From the NCBI RefSeq assembly GCF_051860665.1, contig NZ_JBHYDM010000022.1:1-64000 (forward strand): a DNA stretch of 64,000 nt, read 5' to 3'. The notes beneath the pieces were generated by a model. The model saw only the letters and a list, made by a program, of their open reading frames with translations, was not told the origin of the DNA and searched no databases. Source of the stretch: Falsiroseomonas sp051860665 (GTDB lineage Bacteria > Pseudomonadota > Alphaproteobacteria > Acetobacterales > Acetobacteraceae). Shown piece after piece: positions 1 through 8,453 of this stretch (positions within the stretch are counted from its first letter, which is position 1; each line of letters opens with the position of its first letter). The position numbers were made by a program, and so were the translations under genes.

Positions 1-53
1 AGGGCCCCTCCTGCGAACCACCCGTGCATACCCCGATCCGAAATCCACCCCCG

Positions 54-72
54 TTATCCACAGTGATCCACA
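54..72 (+). promoter_or_regulatory. Tandem DnaA-box-like sites upstream of dnaB
   Basis: Positions 54-62 read TTATCCACA, an exact match to the classical DnaA box. Positions 64-72 read TGATCCACA, one mismatch. The two sites are in the same orientation with starts 10 bases apart, one helical turn, and end 46 bases before the dnaB start codon. Binding by DnaA is inferred; the matches are seen directly. Confidence 0.5.
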
Positions 73-118
73 GGCTGGGTGGGGCGCCGCGACTCGGGGG
101 GTGGGGTAGGATGGGGGG

Positions 119-1657
119 ATGAACACTTTCGGCTCTGCTTCCGCGTCTTCCGTGTCTGGCTTAGGGGGGGGTGATGGGCTGTTGGGCCTGTCGCAGCGTT
201 TGCCGCCGGCCAATCTCGAGGCGGAGCAGGCGTTGTTGGGGGCCCTGCTCGCCAACAACAAGGCTTATGAGCGGGTGTCGGAGTTCCTGGCGGCCGATCA
301 TTTCGCCGATGTCGTGCATGGCCGGATCTATGCGGCGATCCAGCGGCGGATCGAGGCGGGGCATCTGGCGGATGCCGTGACCTTGCGGGCGGAATTCGAG
401 CATTCCGGCCTGTTGGATGAGGTGGGTGGCCCCGCCTATCTCGGCCAATTGCTGACGGCGATGGTCGGCGTGATCAATGCCGGCGAGTATGGCCGAGTGA
501 TCCACGATGCCTGGCTGCGCCGCCAGTTGCTGGATCTGGGCGAGGTGATGGTGAACCGCGCCTTCGGGGCGGAGCCGGAGCTGGATGGCAAGCTGCAGAT
601 GGAAAGCGCCGAGCAGGCGCTGTTCGACCTGTCGCGAGCGGGCGAATCCGGTGGCGGCTTTGTCAGCTTCGAGCGGGCGCTGGCCACCGCCGTGCAGCAT
701 GCGGAGAAGGCCTTTTCCAATCCTGGGGGCGTGGCGGGGCTTTCCACGGGTCTGCGCGACCTGGATGCGAAGCTGGGCGGCCTGCATCCCTCGGACCTGC
801 TGATCATGGCGGGGCGTCCCGGCATGGGTAAGACGGCGCTCGCCGTGAAGGTGGCCTTCGGCGGCGCGCGGGCGATCCTGCGGGAGGCGAAGGAGAAGGA
901 CCCGCATGGCGTGCCGCGGGGTGGGGTGGCGATCTTCTCCCTGGAAATGAGCTGCGACCAGCTGGCGACGCGTCTTCTGTCGGAGGAGAGCCGGATCTCG
1001 GGCGACCGCATCCGCCGCGGCGAGATCAGCCAGCGCGATTTCGACAAGTTCCTGGAGGTGAGCCGGGAGTTGCAGCAGCTGCCGCTGTTCATCGACGATA
1101 CGCCGGCCATCACGATTTCGGCCTTGCGGACGCGCTGCCGGCGGCTGCAGCGGACCAAGGGCCTGAACCTGATCATCGTCGACTACCTGCAGCTGATGCG
1201 CCCGGCGGCCGGCAGCAAGCCGGAGAACCGGGTGCAGGAGATCAGCCAGATCACCCAGGGGCTGAAGGCCATCGCCAAGGAATTGTCCGTGCCGGTGATT
1301 GCGCTGTCCCAGCTTTCGCGCGCGGTGGAGCAGCGGGAGGACAAGCGGCCGCAGCTGGCGGACCTGCGCGAATCCGGCTCGATCGAGCAGGATGCCGACG
1401 TGGTGATGTTCATCTACCGTGACGAATACTACCTCCAGGCCCGCCAGCCGAAGGAGCTGAGCTTCGACAATCCGCAGAAATTCACCGAAGCGGTGGAGAA
1501 GTGGCAGAAGGACATGGAGGATGCGCACAACAAGGCGGAGCTGATCGTCGCCAAGCAGCGGCACGGCCCGACCGGCACCATCCGCCTGTTCTTCGAGGCC
1601 GAGTTCACCCGCTTCGGGGACCTCGATACGCATCATGATGGTGGCTATGGCGACTGA
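119..1657 (+). CDS. dnaB: Replicative DNA helicase DnaB
   Basis: Hexameric 5'-3' helicase that unwinds DNA ahead of the replisome and recruits primase. The 512-residue protein has the DnaB N-terminal domain (about residues 30-130, starting LPPANLEAEQALLGALL) and a RecA-like ATPase domain with Walker A GRPGMGKTA near residue 235, the DnaB motif IFSLEMS, Walker B LIIVDYLQL and the AKQRHGPTG loop. It is somewhat longer than enterobacterial DnaB because of an extra stretch near residues 440-475, between IYRDEYY and the AKQRHG loop. The start used is the first ATG in frame, and the Ser/Gly-rich leader before residue 27 is weakly constrained. The reading frame overlaps the following acetyltransferase gene. 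DnaA-like boxes lie just upstream. Confidence 0.97.
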   Translation: MNTFGSASASSVSGLGGGDGLLGLSQRLPPANLEAEQALLGALLANNKAYERVSEFLAADHFADVVHGRIYAAIQRRIEAGHLADAVTLRAEFEHSGLLDEVGGPAYLGQLLTAMVGVINAGEYGRVIHDAWLRRQLLDLGEVMVNRAFGAEPELDGKLQMESAEQALFDLSRAGESGGGFVSFERALATAVQHAEKAFSNPGGVAGLSTGLRDLDAKLGGLHPSDLLIMAGRPGMGKTALAVKVAFGGARAILREAKEKDPHGVPRGGVAIFSLEMSCDQLATRLLSEESRISGDRIRRGEISQRDFDKFLEVSRELQQLPLFIDDTPAITISALRTRCRRLQRTKGLNLIIVDYLQLMRPAAGSKPENRVQEISQITQGLKAIAKELSVPVIALSQLSRAVEQREDKRPQLADLRESGSIEQDADVVMFIYRDEYYLQARQPKELSFDNPQKFTEAVEKWQKDMEDAHNKAELIVAKQRHGPTGTIRLFFEAEFTRFGDLDTHHDGGYGD

Positions 1658-2120
1658 ACCCACGACGAGGCTGACGATCCGCCCGGTGCAGCCGGAGGAT
1701 CATGACGGCTGGCTGCCCCTCTGGCTCGGCTACAATGCCTTCTACGGCAGGTCGGGCGACACCGCCCCGGCCGAGGCGCAGACCGCGCTGACCTGGTCGC
1801 GCTTCTTCCAGGCCCTGGAACCGATGGAGGCGCTGGTGGCGGAGGCGGAGGGGCGGCTGGTCGGGCTGGCCCATATCATCTTCCACCGCAACACCAGCCT
1901 GCCGGGCGCCAGCTGCTACCTGCAGGATCTCTTCGCCGCGCCGGAGCTGCGCGGCCGCGGCATCGGCCGGGCGCTGATCGAAGCGGTCTATGCACGGGCG
2001 CGGGAGGCCGGCGCCGGGCGGGTCTATTGGAACACGCATGAGACCAACCACGCGGCCATGCGGCTCTATGACCAGGTGGCCCGCAAATCCGGCTTCATCG
2101 TCTACCGGCACGATCTGTGA
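1635..2120 (+). CDS. GNAT family N-acetyltransferase
   Basis: Probable acetyl-CoA-dependent N-acetyltransferase of unknown substrate, 161 residues. The N-terminal strand TTRLTIRPVQPEDHDGW is typical of the fold, and the acetyl-CoA pyrophosphate loop is ELRGRGIGRALIEAV near residues 104-118. The YWNTHETNHAAMRLYDQV segment is the usual C-terminal GNAT motif. The start lies inside the end of dnaB; in-frame ATGs at 1635, 1638 and 1647 are all possible and 1647 (MATEPTTRL) is equally plausible. The stop codon overlaps the GTG of alr, so it is probably translated with alr. Confidence 0.85.
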   Translation: MMVAMATEPTTRLTIRPVQPEDHDGWLPLWLGYNAFYGRSGDTAPAEAQTALTWSRFFQALEPMEALVAEAEGRLVGLAHIIFHRNTSLPGASCYLQDLFAAPELRGRGIGRALIEAVYARAREAGAGRVYWNTHETNHAAMRLYDQVARKSGFIVYRHDL

Positions 2121-3211
2121 CCGGACACGCGGCCGGCCAGGGGGTGCTGACGGTCGATCTGGCGGCGATCGTCGCCAATTGGCGGGACCTGCAGGCCCGG
2201 CATGGCGCGGCCTGCGCGGGGGTGGTGAAGGCGGATGGCTATGGGCTGGGCGCGGTGCCGGTGGCGCGCGCGCTGCTGGCGGCGGGCTGCCGGACCTTCT
2301 TCGTGGCGCATCTGACGGAGGGGCTGGCGCTGCGCGAGGCCCTGGGCGCCGGGCCTGGAATCATCGTGCTGAACGGCTTCGCACCGGGGGCGGATGCGGG
2401 GGCGGGGCTCTGGCCGGTGCTGAACAGCCTGGGCGACGTCGCGGCCCATGCGGCGGCGGGGCAGGGGGGCGGCGTGCCGCGGCCGGCGCTACTGCATCTC
2501 GATACCGGCATGTCGCGCCTTGGCCTGGATCGGCAGGAGCAGGCGGTGCTGGCCGCGGATCCCGGGCGGTTCGCGGGGCTCGACCTGCGTTTCGTGATGA
2601 CCCACCTGGCCTGTGCGGATGACCCTTCGCATCCGCTGAATGCCAGCCAGGCCGCGCGCTTCGCGGCGGCGGCGGCGGCGATCGCGCCGGGGGTGCCGCG
2701 CAGCTTCGCCAATTCCTCCGGCCTCTTCCTGGGCGCAGCCTTCCGCTCCGACCTCGCCCGGCCGGGCTGCGCGCTCTATGGCATCAACCCGACGCCCGGC
2801 GCGCCGAACCCGATGCGCCAGGTGGTGACGCTGGAGGTGCCGGTGCTGCAGGTGCGGCAGATCGGGCCTGGCGAGACGGTCGGCTATGGCGCCGGTTACA
2901 CGGCTGAGCGCAACGTGCGGGTCGCCACCGTTGCGGCGGGCTATGCCGATGGCTACTTACGAAGCCTGTCCGGCCGGTCCCTGGCGCTGTTCCAGGGCCG
3001 CGCCGTGCCGCTCATGGGCCGGATCTCGATGGATTTGACGACATTCGATGCGAGCGATTTCCCCGATCTGCAGCCCGGCTGCCGGCTGATGCTGGTGGGC
3101 GGGGCGGGGAATACGCCGGACGATATCGCCGCCCGCTGCGGCACGATCGGCTATGAGGTGCTGACCTCGCTCGGGTCTCGCTACCAGCGCCGCTATCTTG
3201 GCGGCGTCTGA
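2117..3211 (+). CDS. alr: Alanine racemase
   Basis: PLP enzyme interconverting L- and D-alanine, supplying D-Ala for peptidoglycan. The 364-residue protein carries the PLP-lysine motif VVKADGYGLGA (Lys38) in the TIM-barrel domain, the substrate/PLP-binding region HLDTGMSRLG, and the C-terminal beta domain with GYGAGYTAERN, which should supply the second catalytic base (Tyr), and GRISMDLTTFD. It starts at a GTG that overlaps the previous stop (GTGA), and its end overlaps the TTG start of the MlaE gene, so this is a tight operon. The family assignment is firm. Confidence 0.95.
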   Translation: MTGHAAGQGVLTVDLAAIVANWRDLQARHGAACAGVVKADGYGLGAVPVARALLAAGCRTFFVAHLTEGLALREALGAGPGIIVLNGFAPGADAGAGLWPVLNSLGDVAAHAAAGQGGGVPRPALLHLDTGMSRLGLDRQEQAVLAADPGRFAGLDLRFVMTHLACADDPSHPLNASQAARFAAAAAAIAPGVPRSFANSSGLFLGAAFRSDLARPGCALYGINPTPGAPNPMRQVVTLEVPVLQVRQIGPGETVGYGAGYTAERNVRVATVAAGYADGYLRSLSGRSLALFQGRAVPLMGRISMDLTTFDASDFPDLQPGCRLMLVGGAGNTPDDIAARCGTIGYEVLTSLGSRYQRRYLGGV

Positions 3212-4016
3212 GATCTTGGAGCGCACCCTCTCGGACCGCCTGCTGGACCCTGTCGCGGCGCTCGGCCGCAGCGCGATCGGCCTGCTGCGCGGCATCGGCG
3301 CCATCGCGCTGTTTGCCCTGGAGGCGATCAGCCACCTGGTGCGGCCGCCTTTCTATGGCCGGCTGTTCCTGAAGGCCTTTGTCGAGATCGCCTGGTTCAG
3401 CCTGCCGGTCGTGGCGCTGACGGCGCTGTTCACCGGCATGGTGCTGGCGCTGCAATCCTATACCGGCTTTGCCCGCTTCAATGCGGAAGGGGCGGTGGCC
3501 AATGTGGTGGTCCTGTCCATCACGCGTGAGCTGGGCCCGGTGCTGGCCGGGCTGATGGTGGCCGGGCGGATCGGCGCCGCCTTTGCCGCCGAGATCGGCA
3601 CCATGCGGGTGACGGACCAGATCGACGCGCTGTCCACGCTGTCCACCAACCCGATGAAATACCTGGTGGCGCCCAGGCTGCTGGCCGGAACCCTGGCCAT
3701 GCCGCTGCTGGTGGTGGTGGCGGATACGCTGGGGGTGATGGGCGGCTGGCTGATCGGGACGCAGCAGCTGGGCTTCGGATCGGGCGCCTATCTCAAATCG
3801 ACCTTCGACTTCCTGCAGCTCTGGGACGTGGTCTCCGGCCTCATCAAGGCCGCGGTCTTCGGTTTCGTCATCACGCTGATGGGCTGCTGGGCGGGCTATC
3901 ATTCGGGCGGCGGGGCGCAGGGCGTGGGGCGGGCCACCACCTCGGCCGTGGTCGCCTCCTCCATCCTGATCCTGGCGCTGGACTATATCCTGACCGCGGT
4001 GCTGTTCAGCCGATGA
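3198..4016 (+). CDS. mlaE: MlaE-family lipid ABC transporter permease
   Basis: Inner-membrane permease of the MlaFEDB-type system that moves phospholipids between inner and outer membranes. The 272-residue hydrophobic protein has the hallmark MlaE stretch with TRELGPVLAGLMVAGRIGAA and EIGTMRVTDQIDAL (residues about 112-145), followed by several membrane helices. It begins at a TTG that overlaps the end of alr, and its stop overlaps the ATG of the ATPase gene (ATGA). The MlaD substrate-binding partner and MlaB/C are not adjacent here and must be encoded elsewhere if present. Confidence 0.92.
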   Translation: MAASEILERTLSDRLLDPVAALGRSAIGLLRGIGAIALFALEAISHLVRPPFYGRLFLKAFVEIAWFSLPVVALTALFTGMVLALQSYTGFARFNAEGAVANVVVLSITRELGPVLAGLMVAGRIGAAFAAEIGTMRVTDQIDALSTLSTNPMKYLVAPRLLAGTLAMPLLVVVADTLGVMGGWLIGTQQLGFGSGAYLKSTFDFLQLWDVVSGLIKAAVFGFVITLMGCWAGYHSGGGAQGVGRATTSAVVASSILILALDYILTAVLFSR

Positions 4017-4786
4017 CGGATGTCCCCAAGATCCGGCTGCAGGGGCTCCGCAAGGCCTTCGGGTCGAAGCAGGTGCTGGACGGCGTCGACCTCGATATCC
4101 GCGCCGGCCATTCCATGGTGATCCTGGGCGGCTCGGGCTCCGGCAAGTCGGTCACGCTGAAATGCATCCTGGGGCTGATCACGCCCGATGCCGGGCTGAT
4201 CGAGATCGACGGGCGGGATGTGTCGAAACTGTCCCGCGCGGAGCGGGAGGCGGTGAACGACCGCATCGGCATGCTGTTCCAGAACGGCGCGCTGTTCGAC
4301 AGCCTGCCGGTCTGGGAGAACGTGTGTTTCAAGCTGCTGGCCCAGCGCCGCATCAGCCGCCGCGCCGCCCGGGACAAGGCGGCGGAGGTGCTGGCCCAGG
4401 TGGGCCTGGCCGCCAGTGTGGGCGACCTCTCGCCCTCCGAGCTTTCGGGCGGCATGCAGAAGCGCGTCGGACTGGCGCGCGCCATCGCGGCGGAGCCGGA
4501 CATCATCTTCTTCGACGAGCCGACCACGGGGCTGGACCCGATCATGGGCGCGGTGATCGATGGGCTGATCGTGGATGTGGTGAAGCGGCTCGGTGCCACC
4601 GCCGTGTCCATCACCCATGACATGGCCAGCGCCCGCCGCATCGGCGACGACGCCGCGATGATCCATCGCGGCCAGATCATCTGGCGGGGCGAGGCGCGCA
4701 GCCTGGGCGAGACCGGGAACGCCATGGTGGATCAGTTCGCGCGCGGGGAGCGGGAGGGGCCGATCCAGATGGAGCTGCGGAAGTAG
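4013..4786 (+). CDS. mlaF: MlaF-family ABC transporter ATP-binding protein
   Basis: ATPase subunit that powers the MlaE permease encoded directly upstream. The 257-residue protein shows Walker A GGSGSGKS (about residues 43-50), the ABC signature LSGGMQKRVGLARAIA, Walker B IIFFDEPTTGLDP and the switch histidine in SITHDM. The signature with Met-Gln-Lys and the Q-loop context MLFQNGALFDSL are typical of the Mla/Ttg2 subfamily rather than general importers. It is the last gene of the dnaB-to-mlaF run. About 130 bases of non-coding DNA follow before the AT-richer island on the other strand. Confidence 0.93.
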   Translation: MTDVPKIRLQGLRKAFGSKQVLDGVDLDIRAGHSMVILGGSGSGKSVTLKCILGLITPDAGLIEIDGRDVSKLSRAEREAVNDRIGMLFQNGALFDSLPVWENVCFKLLAQRRISRRAARDKAAEVLAQVGLAASVGDLSPSELSGGMQKRVGLARAIAAEPDIIFFDEPTTGLDPIMGAVIDGLIVDVVKRLGATAVSITHDMASARRIGDDAAMIHRGQIIWRGEARSLGETGNAMVDQFARGEREGPIQMELRK

Positions 4787-4917
4787 GGGCACCGTCTGGC
4801 GAGCCGGCCACTTTCCTATCCGGTGGCAAAGCTGCGGCACGCGGCAGCGTGAGTCCGGTAAGGCGGCGCGCCTGCTATCCGACGCCGCCGCCGCAATGCT
4901 GACAGCGAGTTCAGCCG

Positions 4918-5214
4918 TTAATTACCGCGCCACATTAGCGCCATGGCAATCAATACCATCATCAACCAAAGCAAATTGCGGTAAATGTTCCGCGCCTTCA
5001 TGATAGTGGGATCGCCTGAGTAAGGGTCAATGCTCTGGGCCTTGGTCATGGGCTTGAGAATGCTGGAATAATTAATCGATTCGGAATAGAAGGTCAGGAA
5101 ATCATATTTTTCTTTCCGTCCGTCCTTCAAATAGATGGTTCTGCATACAAATAACATAACGGTGTAGACCAAAATCAGGGCGGTTGCGAACGTGAGCAGT
5201 ATCTTGATCATCAT
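4918..5214 (-). CDS. Hypothetical two-helix membrane protein (island gene 2)
   Basis: I do not recognise this 98-residue protein. The start chosen is ATG at 5214 (MMIKILLTF), immediately before a hydrophobic helix; an upstream ATG at 5262 is in frame but adds a non-hydrophobic leader. One membrane helix lies at residues about 3-24 (LLTFATALILVYTVMLFVC) and a second near the C-terminus (LLWLMMVLIAMALMW), separated by a polar loop of about 50 residues containing FYSESINYSSILKPMT. It is clearly less GC-rich than its neighbours. It follows a gene of the same layout on the same strand, so the two probably form one transcript of recent foreign origin (inference). Confidence 0.65.
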   Translation of the reverse strand: MMIKILLTFATALILVYTVMLFVCRTIYLKDGRKEKYDFLTFYSESINYSSILKPMTKAQSIDPYSGDPTIMKARNIYRNLLWLMMVLIAMALMWRGN

Positions 5215-5286
5215 CACGGCAACCCCATCGGAAGGTCGTCTGAAGAGCCATAAGCCCGGCAAGCTGTCATCTGAATGGCGCGAGAA

Positions 5287-5601
5287 TCAGCGGAACGTCA
5301 TATCGTTGACGACAAAACCGATCATGAGTACGAACATCAGAATGAGCAACCGTCTCCGCGTCTGAGCCACCGTTTCCAGATCCCGATCATCCTCGATTGT
5401 GATGCTGAAAATCTCTATTCCGGAGGCGGACGGTGCCAGCAAAAATTTTACAAAGGGCATCGATACATTTTTGGTCCGATGGCGATAGAGGCAAAAAATA
5501 ACGGATAACACCAGGTATAATATAATGTACGATCCAAAGCCCGCGCGGTGAGCCTCCCAATGAGCGGCGTTATATTCGCTGGGGTTCGGAGGCGTGCACA
5601 A
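5287..5601 (-). CDS. Hypothetical two-helix membrane protein (island gene 1)
   Basis: Unrecognised 104-residue protein starting at a TTG; no in-frame ATG precedes it and a GAGG lies just upstream. It has a first hydrophobic helix (YIILYLVLSVIFCLY, about residues 25-39), a central charged loop (IEIFSITIEDDRDLETVAQ) and a second helix near the end (LLILMFVLMIGFVVN). This helix-loop-helix layout matches the downstream gene, which begins about 70 bases later on the same strand. Base composition is AT-richer than the surrounding chromosome. It is divergent from radA, whose start lies 54 bases away. No function can be assigned. Confidence 0.6.
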   Translation of the reverse strand: MCTPPNPSEYNAAHWEAHRAGFGSYIILYLVLSVIFCLYRHRTKNVSMPFVKFLLAPSASGIEIFSITIEDDRDLETVAQTRRRLLILMFVLMIGFVVNDMTFR

Positions 5602-5654
5602 TGCCTCATCCGCCCCCCTTTAACTCTGTTCCTGTTTCGTGCTAGTCGTGCCGC

Positions 5655-7082
5655 ATGGCCAAGCCCACCGCCCGCTACGTCTGCCAAGCCTGCGGCGCGC
5701 CGCACCCGAAATGGCAGGGCCGTTGCGACGCCTGCGGCGAATGGAACACCCTCCAGGAAGAAGTCGCCGAACAGCGCGGCCCCGGCCCGGCGGCCAAGGC
5801 GGCGGGCGGGCGGCGGGTGGAGTTCGTCGGCCTCAAGGGAAAATCCGCCCCGCCGGCCCGCATCCTGACCGGCATTGCGGAGCTGGACCGCGTGCTCGGT
5901 GGCGGGCTGGTGCCGGCCTCCGCCGTGCTGGTCGGCGGCGATCCCGGCATCGGCAAGTCCACCATCCTGCTGCAGGCCGCCGCCCGCATCGCCAGCTCCG
6001 GCCGGCGCAGCCTGTACATCTCCGGTGAGGAGGCGGTGGAGCAGGTGCGGCTGCGCGCCGCCCGCCTCGGGCTGACCGATTCCCCCATGGGCCTCGCCGC
6101 CGCCACCAGCCTGCGCGACATCGTCGCCAGCCTGGAGGGGGAGGGCGATGTCGCGCTGGTCATCATCGACTCGATCCAGACCGTCTGGCTCGATGCGCTG
6201 GACTCCGCCCCCGGCACGGTGAGCCAGGTGCGGGCCTGTGCCGCGGAATTGATCCGCCTCGCCAAGGCGCGCGGCTTCGCCATCGTGCTGGTCGGCCATG
6301 TGACCAAGGAAGGGACGCTGGCCGGGCCGCGGGTGCTGGAACACATGGTCGACGCCACCCTCTATTTCGAAGGCGACCGCGGCCACCAGTTCCGCATTCT
6401 GCGCGCTGTGAAGAACCGATACGGCGCCACGGACGAGATCGGCGTCTTCGAGATGACCGAGCGCGGGCTGGTGGAAGTCGCCAATCCCTCCGCCCTGTTT
6501 CTCGCGGAACGCCGTGGCAATGTCTCCGGCAGCGCGGTCTTCGCGGGCATCGAGGGCACGCGGCCGGTGCTGGTGGAGGTGCAGTGCCTGCTCTCGCCCA
6601 GCGCCGGCGGCAGCCCGCGCCGGCAGGTGGTAGGCTGGGATTCCGGGCGGCTCGCCATGCTCCTGGCGGTGCTGGAGACGCGCTGCGGCCTCGGCGTCGG
6701 CATGAACGACGTCTATCTGAACGTCGCCGGCGGCTTGCGCATCGCGGAGCCGGCGGCGGATCTCGCGGTGGCGGCGGCGCTGATCTCGGCCGCCACCGAC
6801 CGGCCGACCGACCCCGGCGCGGTCTATTTCGGCGAGGTCGGGCTCTCGGGCGAGGTGCGGCAGGTCAGCCAGGCGGAGACCCGGCTGCGGGAGGCCCAGA
6901 AGCTCGGCTTCACCGCCGCCACCCTGCCGCGCCGCGTGGCCCGCGGCAGTGGCGCCCCCGCGGCGCTGCCCGGCCTGGCGCTGTCCGAGACCGGACATCT
7001 GGCCGATCTGGTAGCCGTTTTCGCCGCCCGGACGGTGAAGCGCGCCCCGGCGGCCGGCGCCCCCGCCACACCCAAGGCTTGA
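5655..7082 (+). CDS. radA: DNA repair protein RadA/Sms
   Basis: DnaB-like, RecA-type ATPase that promotes branch migration in recombination. The 475-residue protein has the N-terminal four-cysteine zinc finger (Cys10, Cys13, Cys24, Cys27), Walker A GGDPGIGKST near residue 100, the RadA-specific motif KNRYG followed by ATDEIGVFEM, and a C-terminal Lon-protease-like domain (from about residue 300, DVYLNVAGGLRI). The ATG chosen directly precedes the zinc finger. Divergent from the AT-rich island; downstream is an epimerase gene with its own ribosome-binding site. Confidence 0.96.
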   Translation: MAKPTARYVCQACGAPHPKWQGRCDACGEWNTLQEEVAEQRGPGPAAKAAGGRRVEFVGLKGKSAPPARILTGIAELDRVLGGGLVPASAVLVGGDPGIGKSTILLQAAARIASSGRRSLYISGEEAVEQVRLRAARLGLTDSPMGLAAATSLRDIVASLEGEGDVALVIIDSIQTVWLDALDSAPGTVSQVRACAAELIRLAKARGFAIVLVGHVTKEGTLAGPRVLEHMVDATLYFEGDRGHQFRILRAVKNRYGATDEIGVFEMTERGLVEVANPSALFLAERRGNVSGSAVFAGIEGTRPVLVEVQCLLSPSAGGSPRRQVVGWDSGRLAMLLAVLETRCGLGVGMNDVYLNVAGGLRIAEPAADLAVAAALISAATDRPTDPGAVYFGEVGLSGEVRQVSQAETRLREAQKLGFTAATLPRRVARGSGAPAALPGLALSETGHLADLVAVFAARTVKRAPAAGAPATPKA

Positions 7083-7136
7083 CGGGAAGACCCGGCTGAC
7101 GGCGGTACTGCGCCTTTCGGAGGGAATCGGGACCGG

Positions 7137-8111
7137 ATGACGATCCTCGTCACGGGGGTTGCGGGTTTTGTCGGATCGCATGTCGCCGCCGCGCTGCTGG
7201 CGCGGGGCGAGCGGGTGATCGGACTCGACAACGTCAACAGCTACTACGACGTGACGCTGAAGGAGGCGCGGCTGGCGCGGCTGAAGCCGCAGCCCGGCTT
7301 CACCTTCCTGCGCCTGGACCTGGCGGAGCGTGACGCCGTCTTCTCCGGCCTGGCGCCGGAACTGGCCGGCATCACGGAGATCATCCACCTGGCCGCCCAA
7401 GCCGGGGTGCGGCATTCCATGATCGACCCCTATGCCTATGTGGCCTCCAACGTCATGGGCCATGTGGTGATGCTGGAGGCGGCGCGGCGCATGCCGGCGC
7501 TGCGGCACCTGGTCTATGCCTCCTCCTCCTCGGTCTATGGCGGCAATACGCGGCTGCCCTTCCGGGAGACGGATCCGGTGGAGCTGCCGGTCTCCCTCTA
7601 TGCCGCGACCAAGCGGGCGGATGAGCTGATCGGCCAGGCCTATAGCCATATCTACGGCCTGCCGCAGACCGGGCTGCGCTTCTTCACCGTCTATGGCCCC
7701 TGGGGCCGGCCGGACATGGCCTATTACAGTTTTGCTCGCGCGATCGCGGCGGGGGAGCCGATCACCCTTTACGAGGGCGGCGCGCTGAAGCGGGACTTCA
7801 CCTATATCGACGATATCGTGCAGGGGGTGATCGGCTGCCTCGGCCATCCGCCGGCGCCGGGGGAGCGGGCGCGGCTGCTGAATATCGGCAACAACCGGGC
7901 GGAGCAGGTCATCACCATGGTGCGGCTGCTGGAGGAAGGCCTGGGCCGCCGCGCCATCATCCGCGATGCGCCGCGCCCGGTGGCGGATGTGGAGGAGACC
8001 TTCGCGGATATCTCCGCCATCCAGGCGCTCGCCGGCTTCGCGCCGACCACGACCCTGGCGGAGGGGATCCCGAAGTTCGTCGCCTGGTTCCGCGACTGGC
8101 ACGGGGTGTGA
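7137..8111 (+). CDS. NAD-dependent nucleotide-sugar epimerase (UDP-glucuronate 4-epimerase-like)
   Basis: Extended short-chain dehydrogenase that probably epimerises UDP-glucuronate to UDP-galacturonate for surface polysaccharide. The 324-residue protein has the NAD-binding motif TGVAGFVGSH at the N-terminus, the LDNVNSYYDVTLKEARL segment characteristic of the glucuronate 4-epimerase (CapI/LspL) branch, the catalytic YAATK (Tyr/Lys) and FFTVYGPWGRPDMA. It is shorter at the C-terminus than some homologues but complete. A GGAGGG ribosome-binding site precedes the start. It ends three bases from the convergent brnA gene. Confidence 0.88.
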   Translation: MTILVTGVAGFVGSHVAAALLARGERVIGLDNVNSYYDVTLKEARLARLKPQPGFTFLRLDLAERDAVFSGLAPELAGITEIIHLAAQAGVRHSMIDPYAYVASNVMGHVVMLEAARRMPALRHLVYASSSSVYGGNTRLPFRETDPVELPVSLYAATKRADELIGQAYSHIYGLPQTGLRFFTVYGPWGRPDMAYYSFARAIAAGEPITLYEGGALKRDFTYIDDIVQGVIGCLGHPPAPGERARLLNIGNNRAEQVITMVRLLEEGLGRRAIIRDAPRPVADVEETFADISAIQALAGFAPTTTLAEGIPKFVAWFRDWHGV

Positions 8112-8114
8112 GGG

Positions 8115-8453
8115 TCAGCCCTTCGGGTCCTGCCCGCGTGCGGTAACATAGGCGCGCAGCACGGCGTTCATCCAGGTCTGGTAGCCGGGGCCATGGCTGC
8201 GGAAGTAGTCCACGATATCGGCGTCGATCCGCAGCGACAGCAGCTTTTTCGCAACGGGCGCCGCCGGCCTGGCGGCCTCGTGCCAATCGGCGGGCACATC
8301 CTTCCAGTCGGGGTCCTGCGCGGTGGCGCGGGCGAGATCGGCCTCACTGGCCGAATCGACCCGGGCCCAGTCGCTGCGGCTTTCGCCGCGCGCACGCCGG
8401 GCGCGAAGCTCCTCAGCCGAATAGCGCCTGGTGTCGGCGTCGTTCCCCATCAC
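8115..8453 (-). CDS. brnA: BrnA-family antitoxin
   Basis: DNA-binding antitoxin of a type II BrnT/BrnA module; it should neutralise BrnT and repress the operon. The 112-residue protein ends with the BrnA core KKLLSLRIDADIVDYFRSHG followed by GYQTWMNAVLRAYV, a ribbon-helix-helix-like region. The N-terminal half (residues 1-60) is charged and probably binds the toxin. It starts inside the 3' end of brnT, giving an overlap of about 40 bases, which is unusually long and implies translational coupling. Confidence 0.88.
   Translation of the reverse strand: MMGNDADTRRYSAEELRARRARGESRSDWARVDSASEADLARATAQDPDWKDVPADWHEAARPAAPVAKKLLSLRIDADIVDYFRSHGPGYQTWMNAVLRAYVTARGQDPKG

Noticed and set aside
5448..8102. 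A long minus-strand open frame antisense to radA and the epimerase
   Set aside because: Both sense genes have firm family motifs; the antisense sequence is compositionally biased.
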